Assembly (NCBI GenBank): GCA_022779845.1
Contig: JALEXT010000051.1
Location: 1-62,951, forward strand
Direction: 5' to 3'
DNA: 62,951 nucleotides
DNA from: Succinatimonas sp.
GTDB taxonomy: Bacteria > Pseudomonadota > Gammaproteobacteria > Enterobacterales > Succinivibrionaceae
A model generated the notes under the pieces. It worked only from the letters and a program-made list of their open reading frames with translations. It was not told the DNA's origin and did not search any database. Numbering within the stretch: position 1 is the stretch's first letter; the number at the start of each line of letters is the position of its first letter. Shown here piece by piece: positions 28,609 through 37,271 of the stretch. A program made the translations under genes and the position numbers.

Positions 28609-29189
28609 TGGCTACTACGATTAAATCTGCAGTAATTACCGTATGTCTGTTTGTTGCAGCCGTAGGCCTTTATCGCTACACCCAAACTCTGCAAGAACGA
28701 CAAAATCCTGTTGAGACTGTATCAAAAATATATACAGCTTTGGATTTTTACGGCAAAAATTATGATAAAACGGGCTTTTTGCAGCACACCATAAAAGCGG
28801 ATACAGCCAGTTACGACGATGGAAGCGGCATTGCACATTTTACCAATCCTATAATAACCACTTACAGGATCGGTAAAGACAAATATATCGAAAAATGGAC
28901 TATGAGCGGCAAACAAGGGCAAGTGCGTGACGGAGATTTTGCTTTAATGGAAAGTGATGTAGTGCTAAAACCTCTTTTTAAGGGAGCAGCCATTACCAAA
29001 GCACAAAGTCAAAGAGTTCACTACAATTTTAAATCCAATTTAGTGACATCACCTGATCTCACCATATTGTACGGAACAGGTTGGATCAATTCAGGAACCG
29101 ACTTTACAATAGATCTGAATAAAGATATTTCCACATACAAAGGCAACGTCAATGCAACTTATTACCCGGCTCAGCATTCTGATAATTAG
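28608..29189 (+). CDS. lptC: LPS export protein LptC
   Basis: Bitopic inner-membrane protein that passes LPS from LptB2FG to LptA. The protein has 193 residues: an N-terminal helix (about 5-23, IKSAVITVCLFVAAVGLY) and a periplasmic beta-jellyroll. Start ATG overlaps the kdsC stop by one base, and the 3' end overlaps lptA by 38 nt. Identification rests on the fold type, size and invariant synteny. Confidence 0.9.
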   Translation: MATTIKSAVITVCLFVAAVGLYRYTQTLQERQNPVETVSKIYTALDFYGKNYDKTGFLQHTIKADTASYDDGSGIAHFTNPIITTYRIGKDKYIEKWTMSGKQGQVRDGDFALMESDVVLKPLFKGAAITKAQSQRVHYNFKSNLVTSPDLTILYGTGWINSGTDFTIDLNKDISTYKGNVNATYYPAQHSDN

Positions 29190-29679
29190 TCTTACCGCAA
29201 TCGTATATTCGCAACAGTCTTTCGCTTTAAAAGATGATACTAGCAAACCGCTTAATGTATCCTCAAAAGAACAGTTGGCTGATCTTCAGGCCAACAAACT
29301 TTATTTCATCGATGATGTACATGCCACCCAAGGAACTATTGAAGTTTATTGCGACAAAGCTGAACTTATCCGCAACGACAAAAACGAGCTTAAAGAAGTT
29401 ACAGGCTGGGGCAAACCAGTAACCTTCAGACAGGAACTGGACAACGGAAAAATTCTTCGGACTCAATCATCAAAGCTAAAATATTATCCTTTAACCGGAG
29501 ATATCGTAATAACCGGCAATGCTACTGTCTGGCAAGGTGAATCCCACGTTTCAGGCGAAAGAATTGAATACAATACCGTCTCACAAAAAATGAAAGCACA
29601 AAACAACAACAGCCAGGGAGGAAGAGTAATGAGTACTTTTATTCCTCAAGAAATGAAATCAGACAACGGCAAAAAGTGA
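29152..29679 (+). CDS. lptA: LPS transport periplasmic bridge protein LptA
   Basis: Forms the beta-jellyroll filament that carries LPS across the periplasm. The protein has 175 residues with a signal peptide (about 1-25, ending QQSFA-LKD) and the OstA-type start of the mature protein, with [19 protein letters not shown]. The start lies inside lptC (38 nt overlap) and lptB follows 13 nt later. Confidence 0.93.
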   Translation: MQLITRLSILIISLTAIVYSQQSFALKDDTSKPLNVSSKEQLADLQANKLYFIDDVHATQGTIEVYCDKAELIRNDKNELKEVTGWGKPVTFRQELDNGKILRTQSSKLKYYPLTGDIVITGNATVWQGESHVSGERIEYNTVSQKMKAQNNNSQGGRVMSTFIPQEMKSDNGKK

Positions 29680-29692
29680 GATATTTTCCAAA

Positions 29693-30418
29693 ATGAGTGA
29701 GCTTAAAGCTTTACACCTAAGAAAAACCTACAAAAAACGTACGGTAGTCAAGGATGTGAGTCTCGAAGTATCCAGCGGTTCTATCATTGGTTTGTTAGGA
29801 CCAAACGGCGCAGGCAAAACAACTTCTTTTTACATGTTGGTTGGGATCATCTCTTCTGAACAGGGACAAGTACTTTTAGACGGGCGAGACATTACATCAT
29901 TACCCATGCATCAAAGAGCCAGAATGGGTATCGGTTATCTTCCTCAGGAAAATTCAATTTTCAGAAAACTTACCGTTTATCAAAATCTGATGGGGGTTGC
30001 GGAACTGCAAAAAGATCTAAATAAATCCCAGCGAGAAAATTTAGTCAGCGATTTACTTGACGAATTTAACGTAGCATCACTCAGTAACAACTTAGGTATG
30101 TCCTTGTCAGGCGGAGAAAGACGCCGAGTAGAAATTGCCAGAGCTTTAGCTGCACGTCCTAAATTCATACTGCTTGACGAACCGTTTGCAGGAGTCGACC
30201 CTATTTCAGTATCTGAAATTAAAAACATAATTACGCACCTTAAAAACCGTGGAATAGGGATCTTAATTACAGATCACAACGTCAGAGAAACCTTGGGGGT
30301 TTGCGAACGAGCTTACATTGTCAGCGCCGGTGAATTAATAGCACAGGGAACCCCTCAGGAAGTTCAGGAAAACGAAAAAGTAAAAAGCGTTTATCTTGGT
30401 AAAGACTTTTCGCTCTGA
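29693..30418 (+). CDS. lptB: LPS export ABC transporter ATPase LptB
   Basis: Cytoplasmic ATPase that powers LPS extraction with LptF and LptG (not encoded here). The protein has 241 residues, with Walker [15 protein letters not shown]-loop [14 protein letters not shown], signature [15 protein letters not shown], Walker [17 protein letters not shown] and H-loop LITDHNV. Confidence 0.98.
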   Translation: MSELKALHLRKTYKKRTVVKDVSLEVSSGSIIGLLGPNGAGKTTSFYMLVGIISSEQGQVLLDGRDITSLPMHQRARMGIGYLPQENSIFRKLTVYQNLMGVAELQKDLNKSQRENLVSDLLDEFNVASLSNNLGMSLSGGERRRVEIARALAARPKFILLDEPFAGVDPISVSEIKNIITHLKNRGIGILITDHNVRETLGVCERAYIVSAGELIAQGTPQEVQENEKVKSVYLGKDFSL

Positions 30419-30441
30419 ATTCTCAATATAGAGGACAAAAA

Positions 30442-31971
30442 ATGGCCGGTTTGTTCAACTCACTTCAGCTAAGACAGACACAGAAGCTGGGATTAGCATT
30501 GACACCGCAATTGCAACAAGCCATAAAATTGTTGCAACTCTCTACATTGGAGCTAAGACAGGAGATAAAAGCCGTCGCTTTACAAAATCCCATGCTCGAA
30601 GTTGAAGATGACGGTAACGACGAGCGCTTTGAATCTTTAGAAAGTCTGGCCGAACAAGAAGCCAATGCTGACAGAAATGATGCATTTGACCCGTTTGATA
30701 ACGATTCATCGGTAAAATGTACGGATACGGCTTTTCCAGATGCCAATCAAACTGTAAACATATCCTCTGAGCAAAACACAGTACAAAATCTTTCTGAAAA
30801 TCAAGATCAAAGGCACAATTCGGCTGATACACGACACGGACAATCATTGGGAAATGACGAAGTCTACGAAGGAGAGACCACCGAAGATCTCCATGATCAC
30901 CTGCTTTGGCAATTGGATTTGTCTCCGCTTGAAGGGGCAGACAGACTAATTGCTGAAAATATAATCGACGGTATAGACGATTCTGGATATTTGCATGAAT
31001 CACTTGAAAGTATCGTTGCCACCGTCAATGAAACATACCCAGAAATTACACAGGAAGATGCTCTGAGCGTTCTTAAGCTAATTTGGAACTACGATCCTGT
31101 GGGAATAGGGGCGCGCAACGTACAAGAATGTTTAAGACTTCAGCTTGAAGCAAAAACATCTTCTGCGACAACTAAATTAGCATTACATATCGTAAACGAA
31201 TATCTAAAAGAACTATCGGTTAGAGATTTCAGAACGCTTTGTCAAAAGCTTAATATTAAAGAAAACGAATTAAAACCGGCTATTGATTTGATTACATCGC
31301 TAAATCCGAGACCAGGACGCGGCGCAGTAAAAGAAAAATCAGATTTCATAATCCCTGACGTCATAGTTATAAAAAGAGATGACGGAAGATATTTTGCTAC
31401 ATTAAACTCAAGCAGTATTCCCAAAATCAAGATCAATGAACACTACCGTCAACTAGCATCGCAAGCCCAAACAGAACAAGATCGTAAATTTTTTAAAAAC
31501 AATCTCCAGGAAGCAAACTGGTTTATGCAAAGCCTGTCAAAACGCAACGAAACCTTGATGAAGGTTGCTTCCGTTATTGTAGAAAAACAGCAGGATTTCA
31601 TGGAATACGGAGAAGGATCTTTACACCCTATGGTGTTAAATGACATTGCGTCTGAAATTGAAATGCATGAATCCACCGTATCACGCATTACGACAGAAAA
31701 ATATATACAAACTCCCAAAGGAACATTTGAACTTAAATATTTCTTCTCATCAAGTGTCAGCACCGATAACGGCGGAACGGCATCATCGAAAGCCATAAGA
31801 GCTCGCATCAAAGAGTTAATAGCAAAAGAAAACGCGAGAAAACCGCTTTCAGACAGTCGGCTGTCTACTTTGTTAGCCGATGAAGGTATTATCGTTGCCA
31901 GAAGGACAGTAGCCAAATACCGCGAATCTCTGGGAATTGCCTCTTCTTCCCAACGTAAACGTTTGGTTTGA
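30442..31971 (+). CDS. rpoN: RNA polymerase sigma-54 factor
   Basis: Alternative sigma factor requiring AAA+ activators, used for nitrogen and other regulons. The protein has 509 residues. The Gln/Leu-rich region I (LRQTQKLGLALTPQLQQAIK) is followed by an acidic region II, core-binding domain, DNA-binding domain with HESTVSRITTEKY, and the C-terminal RpoN box ARRTVAKYRESLG. It lies 23 nt after lptB with hpf, ptsN and rapZ downstream. Confidence 0.98.
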   Translation: MAGLFNSLQLRQTQKLGLALTPQLQQAIKLLQLSTLELRQEIKAVALQNPMLEVEDDGNDERFESLESLAEQEANADRNDAFDPFDNDSSVKCTDTAFPDANQTVNISSEQNTVQNLSENQDQRHNSADTRHGQSLGNDEVYEGETTEDLHDHLLWQLDLSPLEGADRLIAENIIDGIDDSGYLHESLESIVATVNETYPEITQEDALSVLKLIWNYDPVGIGARNVQECLRLQLEAKTSSATTKLALHIVNEYLKELSVRDFRTLCQKLNIKENELKPAIDLITSLNPRPGRGAVKEKSDFIIPDVIVIKRDDGRYFATLNSSSIPKIKINEHYRQLASQAQTEQDRKFFKNNLQEANWFMQSLSKRNETLMKVASVIVEKQQDFMEYGEGSLHPMVLNDIASEIEMHESTVSRITTEKYIQTPKGTFELKYFFSSSVSTDNGGTASSKAIRARIKELIAKENARKPLSDSRLSTLLADEGIIVARRTVAKYRESLGIASSSQRKRLV

Positions 31972-31986
31972 ATATCTTTTTTGCGT

Positions 31987-32027
31987 TTGATCAAATTTTT
32001 AACAAATAAACTAAAAAATTTGATCAA
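31987..32027 (+). terminator. Long inverted repeat behind rpoN
   Basis: Perfect 14-bp stem TTGATCAAATTTTT / AAAAATTTGATCAA with a 13-nt loop, starting 15 nt after the rpoN stop. There is no T-run after the second arm, so it may be an AT-rich terminator or processing site separating rpoN from the hpf message, whose promoter should lie between here and 32130. Confidence 0.5.
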
Positions 32028-32129
32028 CACATTGTCTTTTATTGAAAAATTAACCTATTATTTACTTGTGGATGCATTAATTGTTAATGCAAATCTGCTA
32101 TTCAGTTAATACTGAATTAAGGAAGTTAT

Positions 32130-32414
32130 ATGCAAGTAAAAATTCAGGGCGTGGGCATCAAACTTACGGACGCACTCAAGGACTATGTGAATGATAAATT
32201 CAAAAAACTTGAGCGCAAGGCCGAGTTGATCAATTCGATTAACGTAACCCTCACTGTGGATAATCTTACACATATTGCCAAGGCCGACGTAGCGGTTACC
32301 GGTGACAGTCTTCACACCGAAGCCGAAGCAGAAACCATGTATGCGGCCATTGATGGTCTTATAGACAAAGTTGACCGCCAATTGGTTAAATATAAAGAGA
32401 AGCTAAAAGACTGA
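32130..32414 (+). CDS. hpf: Ribosome hibernation promoting factor (short HPF)
   Basis: Binds the decoding centre and helps form inactive 100S ribosomes in stationary phase. The protein has 94 residues, the short form without the C-terminal dimerisation domain. The conserved start MQVKIQGVGIKLTDALKDYV and the basic end KVDRQLVKYKEKLK are typical. A GGAAG lies about 7 nt before the ATG. A terminator follows the stop. Confidence 0.95.
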   Translation: MQVKIQGVGIKLTDALKDYVNDKFKKLERKAELINSINVTLTVDNLTHIAKADVAVTGDSLHTEAEAETMYAAIDGLIDKVDRQLVKYKEKLKD

Positions 32415-32446
32415 GTTTGGCTTTGTAATCCGTAAAATCAATATAA

Positions 32447-32474
32447 CCCCGCTTGCAAGCGGGGTATTTATGTT
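32447..32474 (+). terminator. hpf terminator
   Basis: Self-complementary 18-mer CCCCGCTTGCAAGCGGGG (32447-32464) followed by TATTTATGTTTT. It lies directly at the upstream edge of ptsN, so ptsN translation may rely on read-through or on a promoter in this short gap. Confidence 0.75.
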
Positions 32475-32488
32475 TTGATCCAACAAAA

Positions 32489-32962
32489 TTGCTTCCCAAC
32501 ACACTCATACTTTCCTCATTATTTTGTTACAGTAAGAAACGTCTTTTTGAGGAAATTTCTGAAAACGCTGCAACATTGCTGAAAACGGCCCCGACAAAAC
32601 TCATAAAAGCTCTGATTTTACGAGAACAATACGGAACTACGGTATTTTTCAACGGAATTGCAATGCCGCATGCGGTTATCCCTGAAATAGATAACACTCT
32701 GGCAGTACTCAGCATTTTAGACGCACCAGTTCAATTCAATTCAATCGATGCTGATCCACAAAGTATTGACATAGCATATACTCTGTTTATTTCCCCAAAT
32801 GACGATTACTCGGATGTGGAAAAACTGCTACAAAATCTGACAGACACTTTTTCTAACCAAGATCTTTTGAATTCTCTGCGACTAGCTCGCAATGAAAAAA
32901 GCAAAATTACAATTCTTCTAAAGCAGATAGACGCTGCTTTGACCAACAAGACCACGGTATAA
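32489..32962 (+). CDS. ptsN: PTS IIA-like nitrogen-regulatory protein PtsN
   Basis: EIIA-Ntr phosphocarrier that regulates potassium transport and other processes. The Fru-IIA domain has the phosphorylatable His in FNGIAMPHAVIPE, preceded by the conserved SKKRLFEEISENAATLL. The start codon is uncertain because no in-frame ATG precedes the domain. TTG 32489 gives 157 residues; TTG 32453 gives 169 but lies inside the hpf terminator hairpin. The npr gene that usually closes this cluster is not seen after rapZ. Confidence 0.85.
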   Translation: MLPNTLILSSLFCYSKKRLFEEISENAATLLKTAPTKLIKALILREQYGTTVFFNGIAMPHAVIPEIDNTLAVLSILDAPVQFNSIDADPQSIDIAYTLFISPNDDYSDVEKLLQNLTDTFSNQDLLNSLRLARNEKSKITILLKQIDAALTNKTTV

Positions 32963-32985
32963 ACGATAATTACGATATAGAAAAT

Positions 32986-33879
32986 ATGAAAGATCATCTT
33001 GTCCAACTTTTTGTAATTTCTGGACGCTCAGGATCAGGAAAGTCTTTAGCTCTTAAGGTATTAGAAGATCTCGGTTTTTACTGTATTGATAATTTACCTG
33101 CTGCTTTTCTAGGCAATTTGATAAAGCTTGCCAAAGAACACTATCCTAAAATAGCCGTTTCCATAGACATTCGAACAATTCTCTACAGCGGAGATCGCGA
33201 TCAGGCCATGATCAGCGAAACATATGTTCAGGCAAGACATGATCCTGACATACGCAGTACCATCATATATTTGGATGCCGACGATCAAGTTCTGGTAAAA
33301 CGTTATGCCAATACCAGAAGGTTGCACCCTTTATCGCTTAAATCCATGTCACTTGATGAAGCTATTTCCAAAGAATCAGAAATGCTTATGCGCATTTCAT
33401 CAGTAGCAGATCTTCGCATTGATACTTCGGAATTATCTGTTCACGATCTGGCAAACCAAATAACTACATTAGTTCAAGGCAGACCTGAACGCAGATTGGT
33501 AATGATCTTTGAATCCTTCGGATTCAAAGACGGTATAGCAAAAGACGCTGACTTCGTATTTGACTCAAGATTTCTTCCTAACCCTTTTTGGAAAAAGGAA
33601 CTGCGCTCTTATACAGGACTTGATCGACCTATTATTGATTTTTTCTCAACTTATCCTGAGGTAAAAGCATACATAGATGAAATCGATAACCTGCTTAGCA
33701 ATTGTCTTGAAAAAATAGAAAGAAGTAATCGCAGCTATCTTACCGTAGCCATTGGTTGCACGGGAGGTTTTCATCGTAGCGTGTTCATAGCACAAACTTT
33801 GGCTGACCGATTTACCTCACGTGGTATAACTGCTCATGTAAGGCACCGTTCTCTTGCTGCAAAAAAATTATCCAGCTAA
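32986..33879 (+). CDS. rapZ: RNase adapter protein RapZ
   Basis: In E. coli it binds the small RNA GlmZ and presents it to RNase E, controlling glucosamine-6-phosphate synthase. The protein has 297 residues. N-terminal P-loop SGRSGSGKSLALKVLEDLG and C-terminal domain with VFDSRFLPNPFW, IGCTGGFHRSVF and RHRSL are all typical of the family. The gene starts 23 nt after ptsN. Confidence 0.96.
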   Translation: MKDHLVQLFVISGRSGSGKSLALKVLEDLGFYCIDNLPAAFLGNLIKLAKEHYPKIAVSIDIRTILYSGDRDQAMISETYVQARHDPDIRSTIIYLDADDQVLVKRYANTRRLHPLSLKSMSLDEAISKESEMLMRISSVADLRIDTSELSVHDLANQITTLVQGRPERRLVMIFESFGFKDGIAKDADFVFDSRFLPNPFWKKELRSYTGLDRPIIDFFSTYPEVKAYIDEIDNLLSNCLEKIERSNRSYLTVAIGCTGGFHRSVFIAQTLADRFTSRGITAHVRHRSLAAKKLSS

Positions 33880-34201
33880 GCTAATTCTCTGGCCGGATTA
33901 TCATTAATATTTTTTCGATAGATGTATGTGAAATAGCCTCTCTAAAATACAAGAACAATACAAGAGATAATTTCATTAATTTGACCTTATTAACAGTTTT
34001 TTACATAGTTCATCATTTAATGCTGACATTCAAGCCATTGCAAATTTCCGTAGGCTAAAATGCTCAATAGATTTTATTTAGCTTATGTTTGTGGGTCTAA
34101 GTTACGCATAAACATTTGCTTAGGATGATCCCTACCGAATTAAAGGAAGGGATAAGCACGCCGACATTAGGCTCAGCTAAATTACATAGGAAAAGTTAAC
34201 C
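33880..34201 (+). promoter_or_regulatory. Leader and promoter region of the zinc dehydrogenase gene
   Basis: This 322-nt AT-rich gap has no recognisable gene. Close to the 3' end is an extended hairpin: GCTT (34118) with AAGC (34157), an internal bulge, then ATCCCT (34128-34133) pairing with AGGGAT (34148-34153). It ends about 45 nt before the start codon, so it would lie in the 5' untranslated region. I do not recognise it as a known riboswitch class. Confidence 0.4.
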
Positions 34202-35257
34202 ATGAAAGCTATCGTCTTACACAAAAAGATGGATCTCCGTTACGAAGATGTACCTGATGCAACCATCAAAGATCCGAAAGAAGTTATCGTTAAAATGTTG
34301 ACCGGTGGTATCTGTGGTTCAGATCAACATTACTATACACAGGGCGGTAACGGCACTGCTATCGTGGTGAGAGAACCTTTGGTGATCGGCCATGAAGGTT
34401 GCGGTATTGTCGAAGAAGTAGGTAGCGAAGTAACCAAAGTCAAAAAAGGCGACATGGTTGTAATGCGTCCTGCTCGTCCCTGCTTCAAGTGCTACTACTG
34501 CAAGAACAAAATGTACACCTACTGCGAGCACGTACAGCACTTAGGTTCTGCCGCCTTGTTCCCTCACACAACTGGTCTATTTGCTGACTATGTTACCGTT
34601 CATGAAGAGCAGTGTGGTGTAGTCCACACCTTAAAACCTGAAGTAGGTGCTTTTGCAGAGCCTTTGGGCATTGCCTACAGCGGTGTTAATGCTTTGGGCA
34701 ATATCATTGGTAAAGATGTTGTGGTTATGGGTGCTGGCCCGATTGGTTGCTTATGCGTTGCCGCAGCCAAGACTCTCGGTGCTAATACCGTCACTGTAGT
34801 TGACATCCGTGGTGAAACCTTAAAAGTTGCAAAACAAATGGGTGCTGACTTTACCTGCAACTCAAAGGAAGATCCTGAACAGATTGAAAAATGGTGTGAA
34901 CACAAGGGCAGCTTTGATTTAGGTATTGAAGCTACTGGCAACGGCTTTGCCTGTGCACAACTCATGAAGTTGGTCCGTCCTACTGCCATCGTTTCTCAGG
35001 TCGGTATGTACGGTGCAGGTCACGAACCTAAAGACTTCGGACCTTTCGCTGTCAAGGGCATCAAGTGGCATTCAGTATTCCGTTTCTATGACGAGTTCGG
35101 TGCCGTTGTCAGTGCTTTGGACAGAGGTCTTATCAATCCTTTACCGTTGCTTTCAGCTTCCTTCGACGCTTCAAAGTGTGTTGAGGGTATGAATGCAGCC
35201 TTATCTCCTGAGACCATGAAGGTTGAGTACAACTTCAACGGTTACAAACCTCAGTAA
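34202..35257 (+). CDS. Zinc-dependent polyol/acid dehydrogenase, IdnD-like
   Basis: Medium-chain dehydrogenase of 351 residues with catalytic-zinc residues in GGICGSDQHYY and IGHEGCGIVEEVG, the structural-zinc cysteines CFKCYYCKNKMYTYC, and a Rossmann fold VVVMGAGPIGCLCVAAAK. The end of the domain, RGLINPLPLLSA, closely resembles L-idonate 5-dehydrogenase (IdnD), which oxidises L-idonate to 5-ketogluconate. Xylitol or L-sorbose type dehydrogenases are alternatives. Codon use appears biased toward highly used codons, suggesting strong expression. Monocistronic, with GGAAAAG upstream and a terminator downstream. Confidence 0.85.
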   Translation: MKAIVLHKKMDLRYEDVPDATIKDPKEVIVKMLTGGICGSDQHYYTQGGNGTAIVVREPLVIGHEGCGIVEEVGSEVTKVKKGDMVVMRPARPCFKCYYCKNKMYTYCEHVQHLGSAALFPHTTGLFADYVTVHEEQCGVVHTLKPEVGAFAEPLGIAYSGVNALGNIIGKDVVVMGAGPIGCLCVAAAKTLGANTVTVVDIRGETLKVAKQMGADFTCNSKEDPEQIEKWCEHKGSFDLGIEATGNGFACAQLMKLVRPTAIVSQVGMYGAGHEPKDFGPFAVKGIKWHSVFRFYDEFGAVVSALDRGLINPLPLLSASFDASKCVEGMNAALSPETMKVEYNFNGYKPQ

Positions 35258-35290
35258 TTTAATCGCTACATATAACGATTAATTTCTTAA

Positions 35291-35318
35291 AAAAGTCCGT
35301 CTTTTGACGGACTTTTTA
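35291..35318 (+). terminator. Terminator of the zinc dehydrogenase gene
   Basis: Perfect stem AAAAGTCCGTC / GACGGACTTTT with a TTTT loop and a following T-run. Confidence 0.93.
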
Positions 35319-35347
35319 TTATTTCGGCATTTTATGATGGCAACTGC

Positions 35348-35917
35348 TCAAAACAAAGAAGCGCTCTTTTTCCACAAAGCGTACTTGACCTGTCCAGAAC
35401 ACTCTTCACGTATAACTTCATAGTCAGTCACAAAAAGCGAACGTCCGGCATTCATTTCTACATAAATTAAAGATTTTTCATCAATTAGGTTCCTATCTTT
35501 TAGCATATTTAGACAATCCTTCAAAAGATCACTTCTGTAAGGCGGATCTAAAAATACTAAATCAAATTTTCCTGATGCCTGCTTTAAATAATTCATTGCA
35601 TCTTGATGAACGACTTTTATATTTTTCCCAAATTTACTTATTTCTGACGACAATAACTGAGCGTTAGAGCCGTCTAATTCAACAAGAACCACTTCGGAAG
35701 CTCCTCGAGAAAAAGATTCAATTCCCAATGCTCCGCTTCCAGCAAACAGATCCAAAACTCTCAAGTTTTGACATTTTCCTTCCAACCAAGAAAAAACCGT
35801 TTCTCTTATCCTGTCGGGAGTTGGTCTCAGTCCTTCAGCATCTCCAACAATCAGCGTCATTCCCTTGAATTTACCGCCTATAATCCTTACCTTATGTTCA
35901 TTGGTGTGCATATTCAT
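35348..35917 (-). CDS. rsmD: 16S rRNA m2G966 methyltransferase
   Basis: SAM-dependent methyltransferase acting on G966 of 16S rRNA. The protein has 189 residues from the chosen start. It opens with VRIIGGKFKGMTL and GLRPTPDRIRETVFSWL, then the SAM-binding VLDLFAGSGALGIE and the catalytic LVFLDPPYRSD. Starts at 35923 and 35950 are also possible; 35917 has GGA at workable spacing. Divergent from ftsY, as in E. coli. Confidence 0.94.
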   Translation of the reverse strand: MNMHTNEHKVRIIGGKFKGMTLIVGDAEGLRPTPDRIRETVFSWLEGKCQNLRVLDLFAGSGALGIESFSRGASEVVLVELDGSNAQLLSSEISKFGKNIKVVHQDAMNYLKQASGKFDLVFLDPPYRSDLLKDCLNMLKDRNLIDEKSLIYVEMNAGRSLFVTDYEVIREECSGQVKYALWKKSASLF

Positions 35918-36080
35918 TTTCATTCCACAAAATTTGTTCACCAGTAACACTACAATAGTGATTTAAAAAAGCAGTTACCCGTTTTGCAAATCATCCATAG
36001 AGACAAAACGAGTACAATGTTTATCGCTAAACTTACGACATCAAGCATAAGCCTTTTTACTAATTTTTTGCAGGCCACTC

Positions 36081-37244
36081 ATGAGCAAAGGTTTTTTCAA
36101 TTTTTTCAAAAAAAAATCCTCAACTATATCTACTGATGCCAATACAAAAGATCAGCTCCTCTCAAATCAACAATCCGATATACAGAATAGCCAAATAAAT
36201 ACTACTTGCACGGATTCAAACAACGAAAATCAAGCTGAGGAATTGTCCAAATCATCTGTATCTGACAACAGAGAAGAAAACGCAATTCAAACACTTGATG
36301 TAAACACAGATCATCAAACTGAAAATGTACAAAAAAACAAAATATCCTTTTTCGAAAGACTGAAAAGAACACGAGAGAATCTGGCCTATGGTCTTGAAGC
36401 CATGATCAAAGGAAAACAGATTAGTGAAGATCTGTACGAAGATCTTGAAACAGCTCTGCTTACTGCTGATCTAGGTGTTGATACTACCGAAAAAGTGATC
36501 ACTAAATTGCGTGAAACTTCTAAATTGAGAGACTTGCATGACGCAGGTGCTCTCAAAAATAATCTAAAACAAATACTTTGTGAATTATTACAACCTTGTG
36601 CTCAACCTCTTAATACAGAAATGCACAAAGACAGCCCATATGTAATCCTGATGGTAGGAGTCAACGGAGCGGGGAAGACTACAACAATTGGGAAATTAGC
36701 CCTTAAGTTCATGTCACAAGGGAAAAAAGTCATGTTGGCTGCCGGTGATACTTTCAGAGCAGCCGCCGTAGAACAACTGAACAAATGGGGAGAACGTACA
36801 GGTGTTCCCGTAATCTCTCAGCCAACCGGCTCTGACAGTGCTTCAGTAATTTTCGATGCCTTAACTGCAGCCAAAGCCAGAAAATGTGACGTTCTAATCT
36901 GCGACACGGCAGGAAGATTACAAAATAAAGACAATCTAATGGAAGAACTCAAAAAGATCGTCAGAGTCATGAAAAAACATGATACGCGTGTTCCTGACGA
37001 AGTAATGCTTGTGCTTGATGCAACAACCGGTCAAAATGCTGTATCTCAAACAAAACTTTTTAATGAAGCAGTCAAGGTCACCGGTATCACAATTACAAAA
37101 CTTGACGGTACGGCCAAGGGAGGTGTGGTATTTGCTCTAGCTGATCTCTTTGGCATTCCCTTACGTTTTATCGGCATAGGAGAAAAAACCGAGGATCTGC
37201 GTGAATTTGATGTTGAATCTTTTGTAGACGCCTTACTTGGCTAA
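36081..37244 (+). CDS. ftsY: Signal recognition particle receptor FtsY
   Basis: GTPase that docks ribosome-SRP complexes at the inner membrane. The protein has 387 residues: a basic amphipathic start, a polar Asn/Gln/Ser-rich A region (about 12-95), then the NG domain with G1 GVNGAGKTTTIGKLA, AAGDTFRAAAVEQL, G3 DTAGRLQNKDNLM and G4 TKLDGTAKGG. The downstream ftsE and ftsX are missing; rpoH begins after 27 nt. Confidence 0.97.
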   Translation: MSKGFFNFFKKKSSTISTDANTKDQLLSNQQSDIQNSQINTTCTDSNNENQAEELSKSSVSDNREENAIQTLDVNTDHQTENVQKNKISFFERLKRTRENLAYGLEAMIKGKQISEDLYEDLETALLTADLGVDTTEKVITKLRETSKLRDLHDAGALKNNLKQILCELLQPCAQPLNTEMHKDSPYVILMVGVNGAGKTTTIGKLALKFMSQGKKVMLAAGDTFRAAAVEQLNKWGERTGVPVISQPTGSDSASVIFDALTAAKARKCDVLICDTAGRLQNKDNLMEELKKIVRVMKKHDTRVPDEVMLVLDATTGQNAVSQTKLFNEAVKVTGITITKLDGTAKGGVVFALADLFGIPLRFIGIGEKTEDLREFDVESFVDALLG

Positions 37245-37271
37245 TCATTTCTGAGATCTCACACAAAACAC

